In this document: one piece after another, positions 43,801-55,528 of the stretch
Numbering within the stretch: the first letter of the stretch is position 1
Layout of the letters: each line of letters begins with the position of its first letter
Source of the DNA: Amblyomma americanum
Taxonomy: Eukaryota > Arthropoda > Arachnida > Ixodida > Ixodidae
NCBI RefSeq assembly: GCF_052857255.1
Contig: NC_135497.1
Span: 551,409,531 to 551,473,530, forward strand
DNA: 64,000 nt
Direction of reading: 5' to 3'
Notes under the pieces: generated by a model
Database searches by the model: none
What the model saw: the letters and a program-made list of their open reading frames with translations, nothing else
Told to the model about the DNA's origin: nothing
Program-made: the position numbers and the translations under genes

Positions 43801-44789
43801 ACATGCGAAAAAATCGCGTACCGGCATCAGACACGTACCGGAAATTTTTTCGGGAATGGTGCCGCCTGGCGCATGCACAACGAGAGCACTGTGGACGACT
43901 CCTTTCGAAAGGGAGGCCTCTACCGACGGCAGCGAGTCTTGACGCAGTACATGTGAGCTAGCGAACTCGCTTTTCCGTTGCATCAAGCTTCGGGTATAAC
44001 TGCCGCTCTCCAGCGTAACTAAAGCAATATTGCGAATCACATCGCAGCAGACGAACGCACTCGGATAACGCACAAGCAATTAATTGTGCAGCAACATAAT
44101 ACTTTCTACTTCATGCAACGCTTTGTACGTGGTGCCATTGCCAGGCGAGAAAAATGTGGTCGCGGGTCTTTTCACACCCCATGCCACGGCACGATCAAGA
44201 ACACATCGTAGAGCAAGCGAAAGAAACACATTCCGGTTTACTTGTTTCTGTAGACTATCTTCCTCGAAGTCCGAAAGGCATTGTGAGAAGTGGCTTATCG
44301 CGGGAAAGTTATCGGACAGTCGTCACGTTTCCGCTAATAACGACATGCAACTTCGAAAAATGACGTTCTACGTACCAGAGCAACTTTCCAACCCCGGTAG
44401 ACGTCCCCGGCTGCTCTTCGCTCCCCGCAACAGAGATACTGCGTCGTTTGTGTGCGAAACTGGTACGAACACAAACAGTGAAACCCCGATGTTCACGTGA
44501 GTGCCAAAAATGTCCTACAATCGCTTCTACAACACAAAGAAGAGCTGCAATCAGCACGCAACGCAGCCTACGCACCACTGGAGCCATATCGGCAGCTTCG
44601 CCGGTCCTCGAATTGTCGTCACGTCTTCTTGGCCAATCGGAGACGGCGGCGCGACCCGCGATGTGCCCCGAGGCGCCGGCTGCGTATTTCTGCTCAAAAC
44701 GACAATTAGCGCTTGTTTTTACTCAAGTTTAGTTCGATATTGGGGTTTGCAGCATCAAAAACTCTAAGAGGCCGCCGCAAGCCCGATTT
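40878..44789 (+). other. Kolobok-type element 3' non-coding region
   Basis: About 3.9 kb, AT-rich, with short frames only. Contains the hammerhead-like block near 41470-41600 and nothing else I can assign. Sequence near 44400-44750 is GC-richer and could be subterminal. Confidence 0.5.
41470..41600 (+). other. Penelope-like terminal block with degenerate hammerhead-ribozyme core
   Basis: A TATA-like gcctatataacccc (about 41493-41506) is followed by ctgacaaagacaagtcctct at 41530 and ttgttggaacgttggtc to 41565. This resembles the hammerhead core CUGANGA - stem II - GAAAC - GUC, with stem II gacaag/cttgtt. Two core positions are altered (GA to AA, and GAAAC to GGAAC), so it is probably inactive. 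Penelope-like elements are known to carry such motifs in their terminal repeats. No Penelope reverse transcriptase is present. Confidence 0.45.
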
Positions 44790-44814
44790 TTCCAAAAAGT
44801 GCTTCAGTCGCCCT
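44790..44814 (-). repeat. Kolobok-type element, right terminal inverted repeat
   Basis: Ends ..gtgcttcagtcgccct, followed by TTAA at 44815-44818. Its reverse complement begins agggcgactgaagc. Confidence 0.8.
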
Positions 44815-45283
44815 TTAAAAGACAAAGATATCTCCTTTTGCGTTTGTTCTTGACCATCGATATTATTAAAAATTTGCTACTGTAGCGCCACTTTAAATAA
44901 GAACACAGATTTCTAAAGGAGTGTGCAGGTTGAACGCGTTCGCCATTTCCACGCCGTTAAATTAAAGCAATTATCTGTGCCTTGTGCTATCATTTTGTTA
45001 GCACTGTACTGAAGTCAAACCGTAATTGTAAGGCCGCTATCATGCAATGATATCATTATTTTTGTTAGATTCTATTCTACTCCTAGCATCCACTCGCCTG
45101 ACTGACAGCGCGGACGTGGGGCAACAATGAAGTTTAAAAGGAATCCACTTAAATACATTTCGAATGAAGTCTTGATATCATCCCCCCTCTCTTTTCTGTG
45201 AATAAAAAAATTCAGCAGATACACTTAAGACTGCTTACGTGTGTTCGGACTGCGAAACTATTACTGTCCCTGGTTGCATTGAC

Positions 45284-45336
45284 AACCACCCGCACACACC
45301 ACCCGCACACACCGCCCACACACACGCGCGGGGGTA
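45284..45336 (+). repeat. CA-rich imperfect microsatellite
   Basis: Repeated (c)cacccgcacacac units followed by cacacacgcgcggggg. Confidence 0.85.
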
Positions 45337-48300
45337 TGACAACACCCGCAACGGTGTACTACGAACGGTTGCATCACAAATTGAATACCAAAGTCTGCAA
45401 AGGCGTACAATTGGAGGTTCATATGTCTGCGACGCAAACCCCTGTCGCAAGCTAACCTCTAACTTGATTAGCACATGTAACTATATACAACGAGAAATCT
45501 TACGACACCACCCGGAACTCTGTACAACAAACGGTCGCGTCACTATTTCGGAACGAATGCCGGGAAAACGGGCGTCACACGGAGGTCGGCCAGAGGGGAG
45601 TATGCATATATAGTATATTTATAGACGAAAAACACGCATAGGACTGTCTGAAGTGGCGGTACTCGGATTTCTGTGTGACTCATACGGCCACTCGATAACA
45701 TCACCCTATTTTTCGCGACATCGTTGGGATTTTGTGTTCCATCTGGCAGTAAACACATACGCCGCCGGCTTTTCTCGTAATGGGACTAGTAATGCTGTCG
45801 CATTAAATGCAGCACATCACCACACACGCATGTCGCATTAATGCCTGTCATTACAGAGTCAGTCATGCATACTTCTCTTCCCGCTTGAAAAGTGCCATTT
45901 AAACATGTGTGCTCAGCGATGTTTATTTTCCTACGCCCAAATAGTTGAGGCAAACACCTTTATTTAAAAATATTTGCTCGATGCTTGATGACTGCGCCGC
46001 TAAGGCCCTGCAAGCGTTCCACTACAGTGCATAAACTTGCTATTTTCATGTGTTCTCTCTCTACTACTGGTACCAGAACGTCAATGCAATGAATATTGCC
46101 GGCCTTACGATCTTGATTACTTGCAAACACCAATGTAACTGCTCCTAAGATACTTGCGAGTATACTCGTGCGATGATGGGATCGGTGCTGATCTGATATA
46201 TATGTATGCGAAGGCTCTTCTTTCCCTCTTCTTGTTTGATAAGAGCAGCTGCTGCATTTAAGCCAATGTTCCATCAATAAACACCTGAGTTGTTAGTAAG
46301 CGCTTGTCCTGTCTACCTCGTTTCTTTTGGGTCGTGTCTTTTGCGCAAAAAACCCAGAATCCTAAGATACATTTTTCGGGAAAACTTGGACAAAGTCTGA
46401 ATGTGCAGTCGGCGCATTCAGGCAACGGAGGAAACGATGAGGCTCCGCTTGCGCCGGTCATTCTGGTGCTATAGTTCGCAGCACCGTCACAGCGTCGGCA
46501 CGATTTTGTGAATATCGCCGCTGGAGCAGCATTACACATAATTCAGCCATTCTGCCCTCTGAGGTATCTAAGGTGTAAAGAAAAGCCGGCACTCTTGCAT
46601 GCAAGACTAATGCCCTTTAAAACCGCTTATTTTTGGCTACTGAACCGACTTTACTTTGCGAAATGCGTCTCAGTGAGTGCGACACTTCTTCAGAGTGCGC
46701 CTGCTGCTCGAACACCTTCCTTCTGCCAACAATACACTAGCAGGATCAAGATCCCACTGATGTCATATCGTCCAGTTCGTTGCGGCTGTGCCGACTTCAA
46801 GGTGCAGCGCTGTTTCTTCCCATGAGCAAAACAGATTTCCCTGACGTTTAACGTGCAGGCACCTCACGCCATCTGGCGCTGTCATTGGCAACGAGGGGTA
46901 CGCGTTTGCAATGGCGGCGCACGCTATCCTAAATGTTTCTGTTTAGCATACATAGCCTGCACGGTATTACGTTTAATTAAATGCGTGAGGATCCCGTTAC
47001 GAATATGCCGCAGAACGCTGGGCACATCACTAAAGGTTTCCGGAGTATTTATATGACGATCGAGTTTTCACTGCAGTGCTGTTATCTGAAATAATGTTGG
47101 ACTGTAGCACCAGTGGCTGTGAAGTTTAGGCCGCTCGCGGAAAACATTTTGGTTCTGATCCATCCTAACCTGCAGCCTAAGCACAAGCAAGGGACGTACC
47201 GGACACTGCCGGCGATGACTTAATCATGGCTCGTGCCATACGAGCAGTGGTTTACACGCAGAGCATGAAACATAACGGCCTACCTTCGCGCAACTCTACT
47301 AAGCCGTATAACTTCAAGCTGCATGGATGGATGACGATATCTTTTGTCAACGCAGAAGTCACTAACGCTTTCTTTTGAACGATAAGCTATAAATTAGCTT
47401 GTCCTGGGAACAAAAACAAGATTTGACTCAAAATTCTCAGTCGGGCCAAAAGGAAGCCTGCAGAGCACCGGGACAGTAGGCGAACCAATGGACTTCCGGC
47501 AACGGTCTTGCGTGAAACGGTATCGGTTTTGCTGCAGTGCGTGCATGCTTCGGAGCCGCGCCAACGAATCTGGCCAAGTGATGCGTGAGCGTCCGTGGAA
47601 GCTAAACTCTCAACTCTGTCCACCGTAAGTAGCCTGTACTTTAACTACGCCAATCGTTCTTTCAGGCACCGTATCGTACGTGTCCTCGTAATGTAGTGTG
47701 CTAGTGTGCACTTGCTTTGAAGTGAAGTCGATGTAGGAACCGTGTAGTACCCAACGATCACCCAAATAAAAAAAATTCCTTTCTTGATACAAAAGTCCCC
47801 AGGATGAAGCTCCCTTGTTAAATGTTGATAGAGCCGGCTATTTTTCGAGTTGTACCTCGTATGTTTGCTTGGATAACCATTGTGGGTGTAGTTCATGGCC
47901 AAATGTGAGAAGCCGCGGTGTTTCTCACGGGTTTGACTTCGCATCTTGTACGTGAGAAGCCGTGGTGTGCTACGGTATGCGAAGTTGATTTTTTTCAGGG
48001 CGACGTCTAATGAACGTCACAGATTATTTAAAAACCTGGAGTAGAACAGTGCTTTTCAATTGCCAAACTTACAGTCATTTGGGGGTTTAAGAATAGCTCC
48101 TAAAAGAAGAAAAATTTGCAATTTCTATTTTATTTCTTATTATTGGCGAATCTGCTCAGGTATAAGAAAAAGAAATGGAAGATATAAGCCAGAAAACTGG
48201 TCTTTTAGAACTTTTTCTAAAGCCCCAGGTGGCACACATTTCTTCAAACCATCTGTGCAATGTAGTATAGTAGTAGTAACTGTAGTAGTAAAACGCTTTT

Positions 48301-49409
48301 AATAAACAGCCTTTACGTCGATACTCTAAAAGCTTGGGCAATTTGGTCTGACATCGGTTTTCAGCAGCGCAAAGGACGTCACTGCGCGTTGATGGGCCGC
48401 ATCCTGGGACACGTGAAAGCGTAAGCACGGAACTAGAAGGACTTGCGACATTGTGTAAGGCAGCATTCTATGTCTTCGTATTCGTCTGCGCAGTTCTAGC
48501 ACCGAGGCGTGGGTACGGGTAGAAATAGAGTCAGGCTGATGTATGAAGCAGATCAAATTGTATTCGAAGAATAATTTGAGCTCGCAGGATCAATAGGGAC
48601 GCGTGCAACGAGGCTAATCACGGTTATTGGATAGTATTCCTGGGCAGAGATGGGATAAAATAGCTTCTCTACCAAATTAGACGCTTTGAAGAGGTACAAA
48701 GACAGACACATAAGTGATCGTAAAACAACAGCCAGGAGACGTCCATTGAAGAACGTGTTTTATTGCATGCATTCTTCTGACCGAATTGTAGCAGTTTTCT
48801 CTTTGGCGGAGAAGCCATTTTCTTGCGCTTCCGTTTAGCTGCGTGTCTGCAGTCCTCGAACGGTCGCTCTCAGGGCACGTGCGCATGAGCAACTGAGTGC
48901 GTGCGCAATCCGCGCTGAAGGATGCCGCATGGTGAGCGAGCGCCCGGAATTAGCGAGGTGGTCGACGCGAATGGCAGGAAACTCTATAGTCCGCAAGCAT
49001 GGGTACAGCATGGTTTGCTTCTTTTATCAAGCAAGTACTGAATGCAATTTATTTTGTGTTTGTGGCTGGCCGAGCCTGTGTGGTCTTCTTGCATGTAGCT
49101 TTCTCGGGCAAGAAAGCGTGAGTATTTTATTTGGTGGGCGGGGTCGAATATATTATAGGTTCGAAAAATGAGTGAGACAGGGTTTGAGCATGACTTGAAC
49201 CTAGTTAAACGATCAAAAGCTGTGTTATGTTTGGTTTCAATGTTTTGGTTTCTTGATTTTTGGCGTTCTATTTCTGCCACCTCCAGGGAATGCGATATAT
49301 ATAATGTTGATTGGCGGACAGTTCACGATGGCAGAACACTTCAAGTACGTCTTTACTGATAATAAAGGCGTAATGCCACCTTTCGAATCCCTGTCCATAC
49401 ACAATATTT

Positions 49410-49433
49410 ATGTGTTGTGTTGTGTTGTGTTGG
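49410..49433 (+). repeat. (TGTGT)n pentanucleotide repeat
   Basis: Four to five units of gtgtt in tgtgttgtgttgtgttgtg. Confidence 0.9.
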
Positions 49434-49614
49434 ATTTTATGGCACATAGGCAACTAAGGCAATCATGTGCCATGAACAAGGTATAGGAAAAGTCTTGTTG
49501 ACTATTATAGAAATGTAAGAATCCTCCCTGGTGTAAAGGCCGTCAAACGTTAATACCACCCAGTGAAAACATACACAAATTTTAAGAAATGGCTAATAGT
49601 AAAAGTTTAAAGAG

Positions 49615-50087
49615 GGCTGAGTAACCTCAGTAGCTTTCCTTGGCTGCGCAAGGATATCGAGGCTCCCAACCATCAAAATAAAAGCCTCAGCCTTCTGCTC
49701 AGGCATGAGAAAGTAGCTGAGGTGTACAAAACTTCAAACAAACCAGCGGGTAAAAAATTTAGTCTCTTGAGAAATCCCGTTTCGTTAAGAAAGCTCAAAA
49801 CACATGATATAAAAACAAATGCACCATCTCCTAAAAGCCATGCTGGATGCAAAGCAATGCATTCATTATAAAATTGAGTAAAATACCTTTTTCTTAGTTT
49901 CTCCAGTTCCACACAAGAGAATAAAATATGGTTAACCGTGAGTTCATCTCCGCATTCTTGGCAAAAAGGTTTGTCTTGTTTTGTTAGTAGGAAGTTGTGC
50001 GAAAGGTGCGTGTGGTCTATTCGGAGACGGCATAAGATCCCTTCCTTCAAACGTTCTTGGTGCACACACGACTTAATACTATACAGG
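49615..50087 (-). pseudogene. I-group LINE 3' fragment after RNase H, zinc-binding motif
   Basis: The 130-codon frame starts LCRLRIDHTHLSHNFLLTK and has CQECGDELTVNHILFSCVEL, a C-x2-C-x9-H-x3-C motif that follows RNase H in I-group LINEs. The sequence ends in a short untranslated region and an AATAAA-like catcaaaataaaagcc near 49670-49685, read on the plus strand. The 5' parts of this copy are missing, so it is a truncated insertion. Confidence 0.75.
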
Positions 50088-50119
50088 ATGTTTAAATAAG
50101 TGAACCGTGTATATTAAAA

Positions 50120-51960
50120 TGATTTTAAAATGGACATTAAAAAGACTTCTGGGCCAGACAGCACTCCAAACGCATTTTTTGAGACGGTAAGCGGAACGGA
50201 CGTCAATGTACAGCCGCGGGCTGTTCACAGATTCTTTGTGCGAGGAACCAATGCCGAGCGACTAGTGGACTGCTAGAGTGAAACCAGTATATAAATCGGG
50301 AAAAAAGAACTGCATATAAAACTAGTGTACAATTTCTTTATCTTCTACCATATGCAAACTTTTGGAACACAATATTTATAATCATATCGCTGAATTCTTG
50401 AACAAATATAATATTGTAACAAAGCATCAACTTGGCTTCCAATAAGAGGCTACTCTGCATGTACCCAACTGGTTCTAACAATGTATGATTTTCCTAAGGT
50501 TAACGATAGGTTAACGTTATGGTTTTTCTAAGATTAAGTTAACGATATGAAAGAAATGGATGCTATATTTATGAAGTTCTCGTAGCCTTTCCACAAAAAT
50601 CAAAGAAAAAACTAGGTCACGAATTGAGCAGGATAATAAAACAACCCCGAGTAATTAACTGGCGTACAGCCTACGTTGAGGAGCGGGAACAATTTGTTGC
50701 TTTTTGCGATCATAAATCAGACCGACTTTCAGTAGATTCTGGCATTACCCAGACATCGGTACCTGCGCCTCTTATCTTCCTTTTCTTTATTAATGATGTA
50801 CTGTTTAGTATTCCCGTTAAGGTTAAGCTTTATGCTGATTGCGTATTGCACTCCGAAATAGAGAGCCCCACTGATCAGGGGTTACTGAATGATGCTTTGA
50901 GACAAATTTTGGCGTTGTGCCAAACTTGACAATTGTGGATTAACTTCTCGAAAATAGTTTTATGTCCATTACACACAAGAGGAATAAATGGAAGTTTTCA
51001 AGAGCTACTAATAGCATATTTGTCTCTGAAGTTACACATTATAAGTATCTTGGATTCTTAATCAGGAATGACCTCACTTAGACTAAACACACTAACTTTG
51101 TAATAGCTAATGCTAATCACAAGTCGTCCTTTCTGAGGAGAGCTTCGAGTCTTTCCACTCCTTCTGTACGCCTACTCGCATACAAATCTAAAATTCTGCC
51201 GATACTAGACTATTATTGTGTTACTAGGACCTTACACTAAAATAAGCATTAACAATATAAAACCGCTGTTAAGAAAAGCAGCTCGCTTCATTTGTAATAT
51301 ATTTGGACGTACGTACATCAGATCAGTAACAGAACTTTTCATTAACGTGTACTTGCCACCAATGACGCAAAGAAACTGTATATTATGACCAAACTTCCCT
51401 TTTCAATTCATTAACGGTCACTATATGAGAGGCGCCGTCGCGGTGGCTTAGTGGTAATATCGCTCGGCTGCTGACTCAAAGGACGCGGGTTCTGTCCCGG
51501 CCGTGGCGGTCAAATTTTTATGGAACTGAAACTCTAGAATCCCGTGTACTATGCGATGTCATTCACGTTAAAGAACCCAAGGTGGTCAAAATTTCCGGAG
51601 CCTTCACTACGGCATCCCTCATAGCCTTGGTCACTTTGGGACGTTAAACTCCATAAGCGATAACTATAAGACATATGTCACGGGAATAATTTGTTTTTTA
51701 TCTGGTTATGCCACTAGGCGGAGACATAGTCGCAATCTCCTAACTATTGGCCAAGTTTTAAAGACTTCAATGTCGACATTTGTTTCCAGTACACTTTAAA
51801 AGTGTGTTCTCTATGCTTATTTGCCAGGAAGTTCAAGCTGCGTTAATCTTATTTGTTTTTGTGTTCTTTGGCTGTGTTAATATGTTGTGTTTAACTATGT
51901 TGTATCCCACTTTGCTAAAATTCCCAGCGGGGATTTCGGATATGTAAAATGGTGCGGCGC
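50120..51960 (+). pseudogene. CR1/Jockey-like LINE reverse transcriptase remnant, interrupted by a SINE
   Basis: In scattered frames: KTSGPDSTPNAFF (fingers, about 50138-50180), ICKLLEHNIYNHIAEFLNKY (about 50345-50405), PAPLIFLFFINDVLF (50764-50810) and KLYADCVLHSE at 50820-50860, where motif C reads YADC, the second aspartate being replaced. Thumb-like KYLGFLIRNDLT and LLAYKSKILPILDYY follow, then a SINE at 51432-51671, after which a C-terminal tail (RRRHSRNLLTIGQVLKTSMS) reads on. Many stops; dead. Confidence 0.7.
51432..51671 (+). mobile_element. tRNA-derived SINE, short-tail form
   Basis: gcgccgtcgcggtggcttag carries the A-box half and gggttctgtcccgg the B-box. The body has atgcgatgtcattcacgtta, and the tail ends gggacgttaaactcc. 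Same head as 20474-20781 but a different 3' tail. Inserted within a LINE remnant. Clear TSDs could not be fixed. Confidence 0.8.
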
Positions 51961-52088
51961 TGTTCATCCCACAGCAAGCGCCACCGTTTTCGCACACGAA
52001 GCAGGGTGTGCATCTATCTCATTTAAAACATTTTCGAGACATCTCCTTGCGTGATCTTTTTTTTTGAACAATTGGAGATAGAAATTTG

Positions 52089-52388
52089 GTTTTTGAGGAA
52101 AGGAATTGGCGCAGTAACTGTCTAATATATCTCGGTGGACACCCGAACCGCGCCGTAAGGGAAGGGATAAAGGAGAGACTGAGAGACGAAAGGAAGAGAG
52201 AGCTGTCATGGTGGAGGGCTCCAGAATAATTTCGACCACCTGGGGACATTTAACGTGCACTGACATCGCACAGCACAAGGGCGCCATTCACGCTTCGCCT
52301 ACATCGAAACACGGCCGCCGAGCTGGATTCGAGCCAGGGAACTGCTGCTCATTAGCCCTGCGCCCTAACCACTGAGCCATCGTGGTGC
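52089..52388 (-). mobile_element. tRNA-derived SINE, long-tail form, minus strand
   Basis: Reverse complement of the 20474-20781 type: the head is at 52364-52388 (ccactgagccatcgtgg) and the body has cagtgcacgttaaatg read on the minus strand. The purine-rich tail lies near 52160-52200, with ggtggacacc at about 52134-52143. Confidence 0.8.
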
Positions 52389-52392
52389 GTGT

Positions 52393-52420
52393 TTTGAAGC
52401 GAAAAGCTTCACTACGCCAG
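52393..52420 (+). repeat. Copy 1 of a dispersed motif gaagcgaaaagcttcactac
   Basis: An imperfect self-complementary motif (gaagc/gcttc around gaaaa). The same 19-20 bases recur at 53550-53571. The following sequences differ between the copies. Confidence 0.75.
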
Positions 52421-53549
52421 CTTTTCCACCCGTCAGCGGGGCCACATGTTTGACTTTCAATTTAGCTAGAGGTCATACCATTAGCATAGATGGTGGTAGT
52501 CAAGTTCTACACAAAGGTGGTCCATATGGTCAAGGTCAAAGGTCAAAGTCGAGATATTTTATGCAATAGCCGCTCCTGTCGCTGCTGCAGCTGACGTTAT
52601 ATAAAAGAGAAGGAGCGAGAAGAAGAGGGGTATATAAGCGTGTGTGTGCGCGCTCACTGCCAGACACCTGGGGCGGTGGAGGAAGATGTACATCTTGCTA
52701 TAGCCGCGCGCCGAGAAACCATGGTCGCGAAGTTTATGTCGTTTCAAAGAAAGCAAGATGTTTAAAAAATAAAAAATGCCTACTACTGTGTGTGCGTCAC
52801 TATGGCTGTCTATGGGAACCGCCAGTCGCTCGGCCACATACGTAGCCATGGAGGTGCAGCTTTTCGCCTTCGACCAGAGTTCACCAGAGCTAAACCAACA
52901 GCTCTATTTGCTTAACTTTTGAGTTCTTGTGCTCCATTCTATTGGTCAAGAACTTTATGGGTAACTGGAAAGCTATCGCTGGAAGAAGGAATCATTGTTG
53001 TCTACGCAGGCTGCGCAAAGAGGCGCCGAAGATATTTTGTTCTGCTTGCACTGCGTCGTTACAGGCGCGGTCGTGGATCTTTTACGGTACCCGAGTAAAG
53101 TTACAGCGCGTCTTAGGATATTGCGAATAGGATACGAATTAGACCCTGAGTAAGATTCTGAGTAGGATTTTAACTGCTAGTCTTGTATTGCTCCTTTTTG
53201 TGTGCTTCACCAGCAGCGCCAGATACTGCTTACATGAATGTTCACGTGCGCTCTTGTTTCCTCTACACCACCATCCAGTCAATCTAGGTCAGATGCTGCT
53301 TGGCCATACTTTTTTATACGTTGATTACTTGAACACAACAAAGAATATTGTTTTGACATGGGATATTTTCGTTTATGTCCAAGTCCACTCCACATGTGCT
53401 AAATGAAATTAATGGAAAGCTCACGCATATCTCCCAGTCGGTTTATGTGTAGAGAAAGAATGCCAAACTGGTTTTTTGTCATCATCATTCGTAATCGCCT
53501 GCTGACGTTACCACATGATGACCCTCTCACAGCAAAAATTCTTTTATTC

Positions 53550-53571
53550 AAGCGAAAAGCTTCACTACGCT
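53550..53571 (+). repeat. Copy 2 of the dispersed motif
   Basis: aagcgaaaagcttcactacg, matching 52394-52414. It is followed by ctatttaacactgtgc, suggesting the edge of a repeat family I cannot name. Confidence 0.75.
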
Positions 53572-53739
53572 ATTTAACACTGTGCTTCGCGCGAGCCGGC
53601 GTATATTGGAGCACGAGTGACGTCACGCACCGCTCAGGTGACGGCCGCCGACTCCGTCGCCTTTTCTCCCTCTCTCCCTCCCTAGTCCCTCTGAGCCACA
53701 GTAGTTCCGCCACTGCGCAGCACCGCGCCTTTCCTCAAA

Positions 53740-53885
53740 ATGCAACTTTCAGTTTTCACTTTTCTCTTTCTTCTTTCCCTCCCTCCTTAATCCCTTCTTT
53801 TGCAGCACGGTTCCGGTGTCCACCGAGATATGTGAGACGGTTACTGTGCCATTTCCTTTCCTCAAAAACCAAACAAAACAAGTGA
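53740..53885 (+). mobile_element. 3' tail of the long-tail SINE, head missing
   Basis: Pyrimidine-rich stretch, gcacggttccggtgtccacc and gagacggttactgtgcc match the tail of the SINEs at 20474-20781 and 52089-52388. No tRNA head is found upstream. Confidence 0.7.
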
Positions 53886-54726
53886 GCTGACGGCGTTCAT
53901 AAAATTCATTTGCGTTGACAACTTCGCAAAGGCTGTTCATTTTCACGAAAGAAAATGCGCACAACCTGCTCTGTGGGTCAGTGGAGACCTCAATCTCGCT
54001 TTCATGTACATGGCGTTGATGTCAGAAGCCTGCTTTGATTGCGTTCCGCACACTGGATAGGCAGCGCGCCCTCCCTGCCACCCTGGGAGGTCACATGCAG
54101 TTAATGGTTGATCGCCAGAGATTGATCACCAAATGAACGCTGCATCCTAGGTATTGCTGCAGTGCCGCATGTCAGCCACAACGCTGTCAGCGCTAATTCA
54201 TTCATTCCACATCTCTCTCTCACCACGAATCAAAGCACGAATGAGGCGTCCACATATCCATGGAGCCAGTTATGCACCCTTTCTTTGCTCAAAGCCATCG
54301 TCGTCTAGACCATTGTCAACGCCAACGCCAATGAACACAGAGAAGGCCAATATCTTTCACTTTGTATATCCTGGATTAGGTGAACTAATCCACATTAATT
54401 TTAATTGGTAGCATACATTCGGCGTATTTTGTTTTCTGGTAAAGTATTAACAAAGAGTGCGTGTGGCTAGGGAAGTGTAGCACTTTGCATTTGCCATAAT
54501 GCGACGGTTCAGTGTGCGTTCTCTTATTTATGGAAACGGGAGGTAAAGCTACCAAGCAACCTTGTGTTCGCGTCCGACCTTTTATGAGCTTACAGAGAAT
54601 TCGCATGTAAGCATGAAAGGTCGCCTTCCTTAGAAGTGACTAGCACGATCAAATCATGGGGCGTCAGAAATCCAGTGGTCATCTTACCGGTAGACACGAG
54701 TTCTTCCACTTTTAGAGAAAATTATA

Positions 54727-54756
54727 GTGGCTATCGACTCAAGCGTCGATAGCCAC
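54727..54756. repeat. 12-bp perfect hairpin with 6-nt loop
   Basis: gtggctatcgac and gtcgatagccac at 54727-54738 and 54745-54756. Confidence 0.9.
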
Positions 54757-55485
54757 CGACCTTTACCTGTTGTCATCTTAGGTCGCCCTTTATTTTTGAT
54801 GTCATTTTGTACGTCTGCTTATGTTTTCTGTTCATGAGAATTACCGGCACCTTCCAACTAATCTTACCAATGTGACCCCATTTTCAAGGAACACAAAGAA
54901 AAAACTGCATGTCGTATCCTTTCCTCGACATTTCTTCTGCAGAAAAATGTTTTCGCAGATGGTGTTAGATTCTCGTGAAGGTATGTCTTACCATTTAGAG
55001 AATTATTTCGTTTAGATCCATTTCGTCAGTTTTTTTCTGTTTTGTAAACCTTCCCAGTAAACGACAATCAGTTATTTTTTGCCTTCAGTTTGGTGAAGAG
55101 CCTCCATTTTGTTCCGACTAAGCGCAGCCAGCCCCACTTCGCTCGCTACAGTTCAGCCAGCTGCCCTTTATGTGTTCATCATGATTTGGTTGGGCACCAA
55201 GAATTAATCTCCACGCTCTTTTCTCTGAATCCAGTTTATCTACTCATCTTTCCCGTTTACAGTTTTGGCGGCCTTTTCCGAGTAGCTGAGCTTCCAAGCC
55301 AGCTGTATTTTTCCATGCATTCTTCCTCGTAAAGGCGTCATTTATAAAAGGGGACGAAACTTGAACACAAAAACTAAAGACTGGCGGGAATTGATGACGC
55401 AGTAAACACAAATGAATCTTCGGCCTGTGTATGCTTCCTTGGGTTAGCGCTTTTCTAAACAAGCTCTGCCCTTTTCCCAAGTGAA

Positions 55486-55528
55486 ATATTTATTTATTTA
55501 TTTATTTTAATTATTTATTTATTTATTA
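55486..55528 (+). repeat. (ATTT)n microsatellite
   Basis: Two runs of tatt/attt units separated by tttaatt. Confidence 0.92.

Larger units (their letters stand above)
34894..44814 (+). mobile_element. Kolobok-type DNA transposon, 9.9 kb, with spliced THAP transposase gene
   Basis: Both ends start AGGG(A/C)GACTGA in inverted orientation and are flanked by TTAA. Inside is a plus-strand multi-exon gene encoding a THAP zinc finger followed by a DDE-type catalytic region. TTAA duplication, AGGG termini and a THAP-containing transposase together are the marks of Kolobok. The element is large because of introns and later insertions: an RTE fragment at about 39160-39680 and a hammerhead-like block near 41470-41600. 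Several stops show the transposase copy is dead. Confidence 0.85.
44819..49610. other. No supported gene
   Basis: Nearly 4.8 kb without a recognisable domain on either strand. Longest frames are about 100 codons and look random. Simple repeats at 45284-45336 and 49410-49433. A TAG/TAA-rich run is at about 48258-48290. Confidence 0.5.

Noticed and set aside
46258..48556. Several minus-strand frames of 75-105 codons with cysteines
   Set aside because: No consistent spacing, no splice-compatible neighbours and no LINE motif in order. Not distinguishable from chance.
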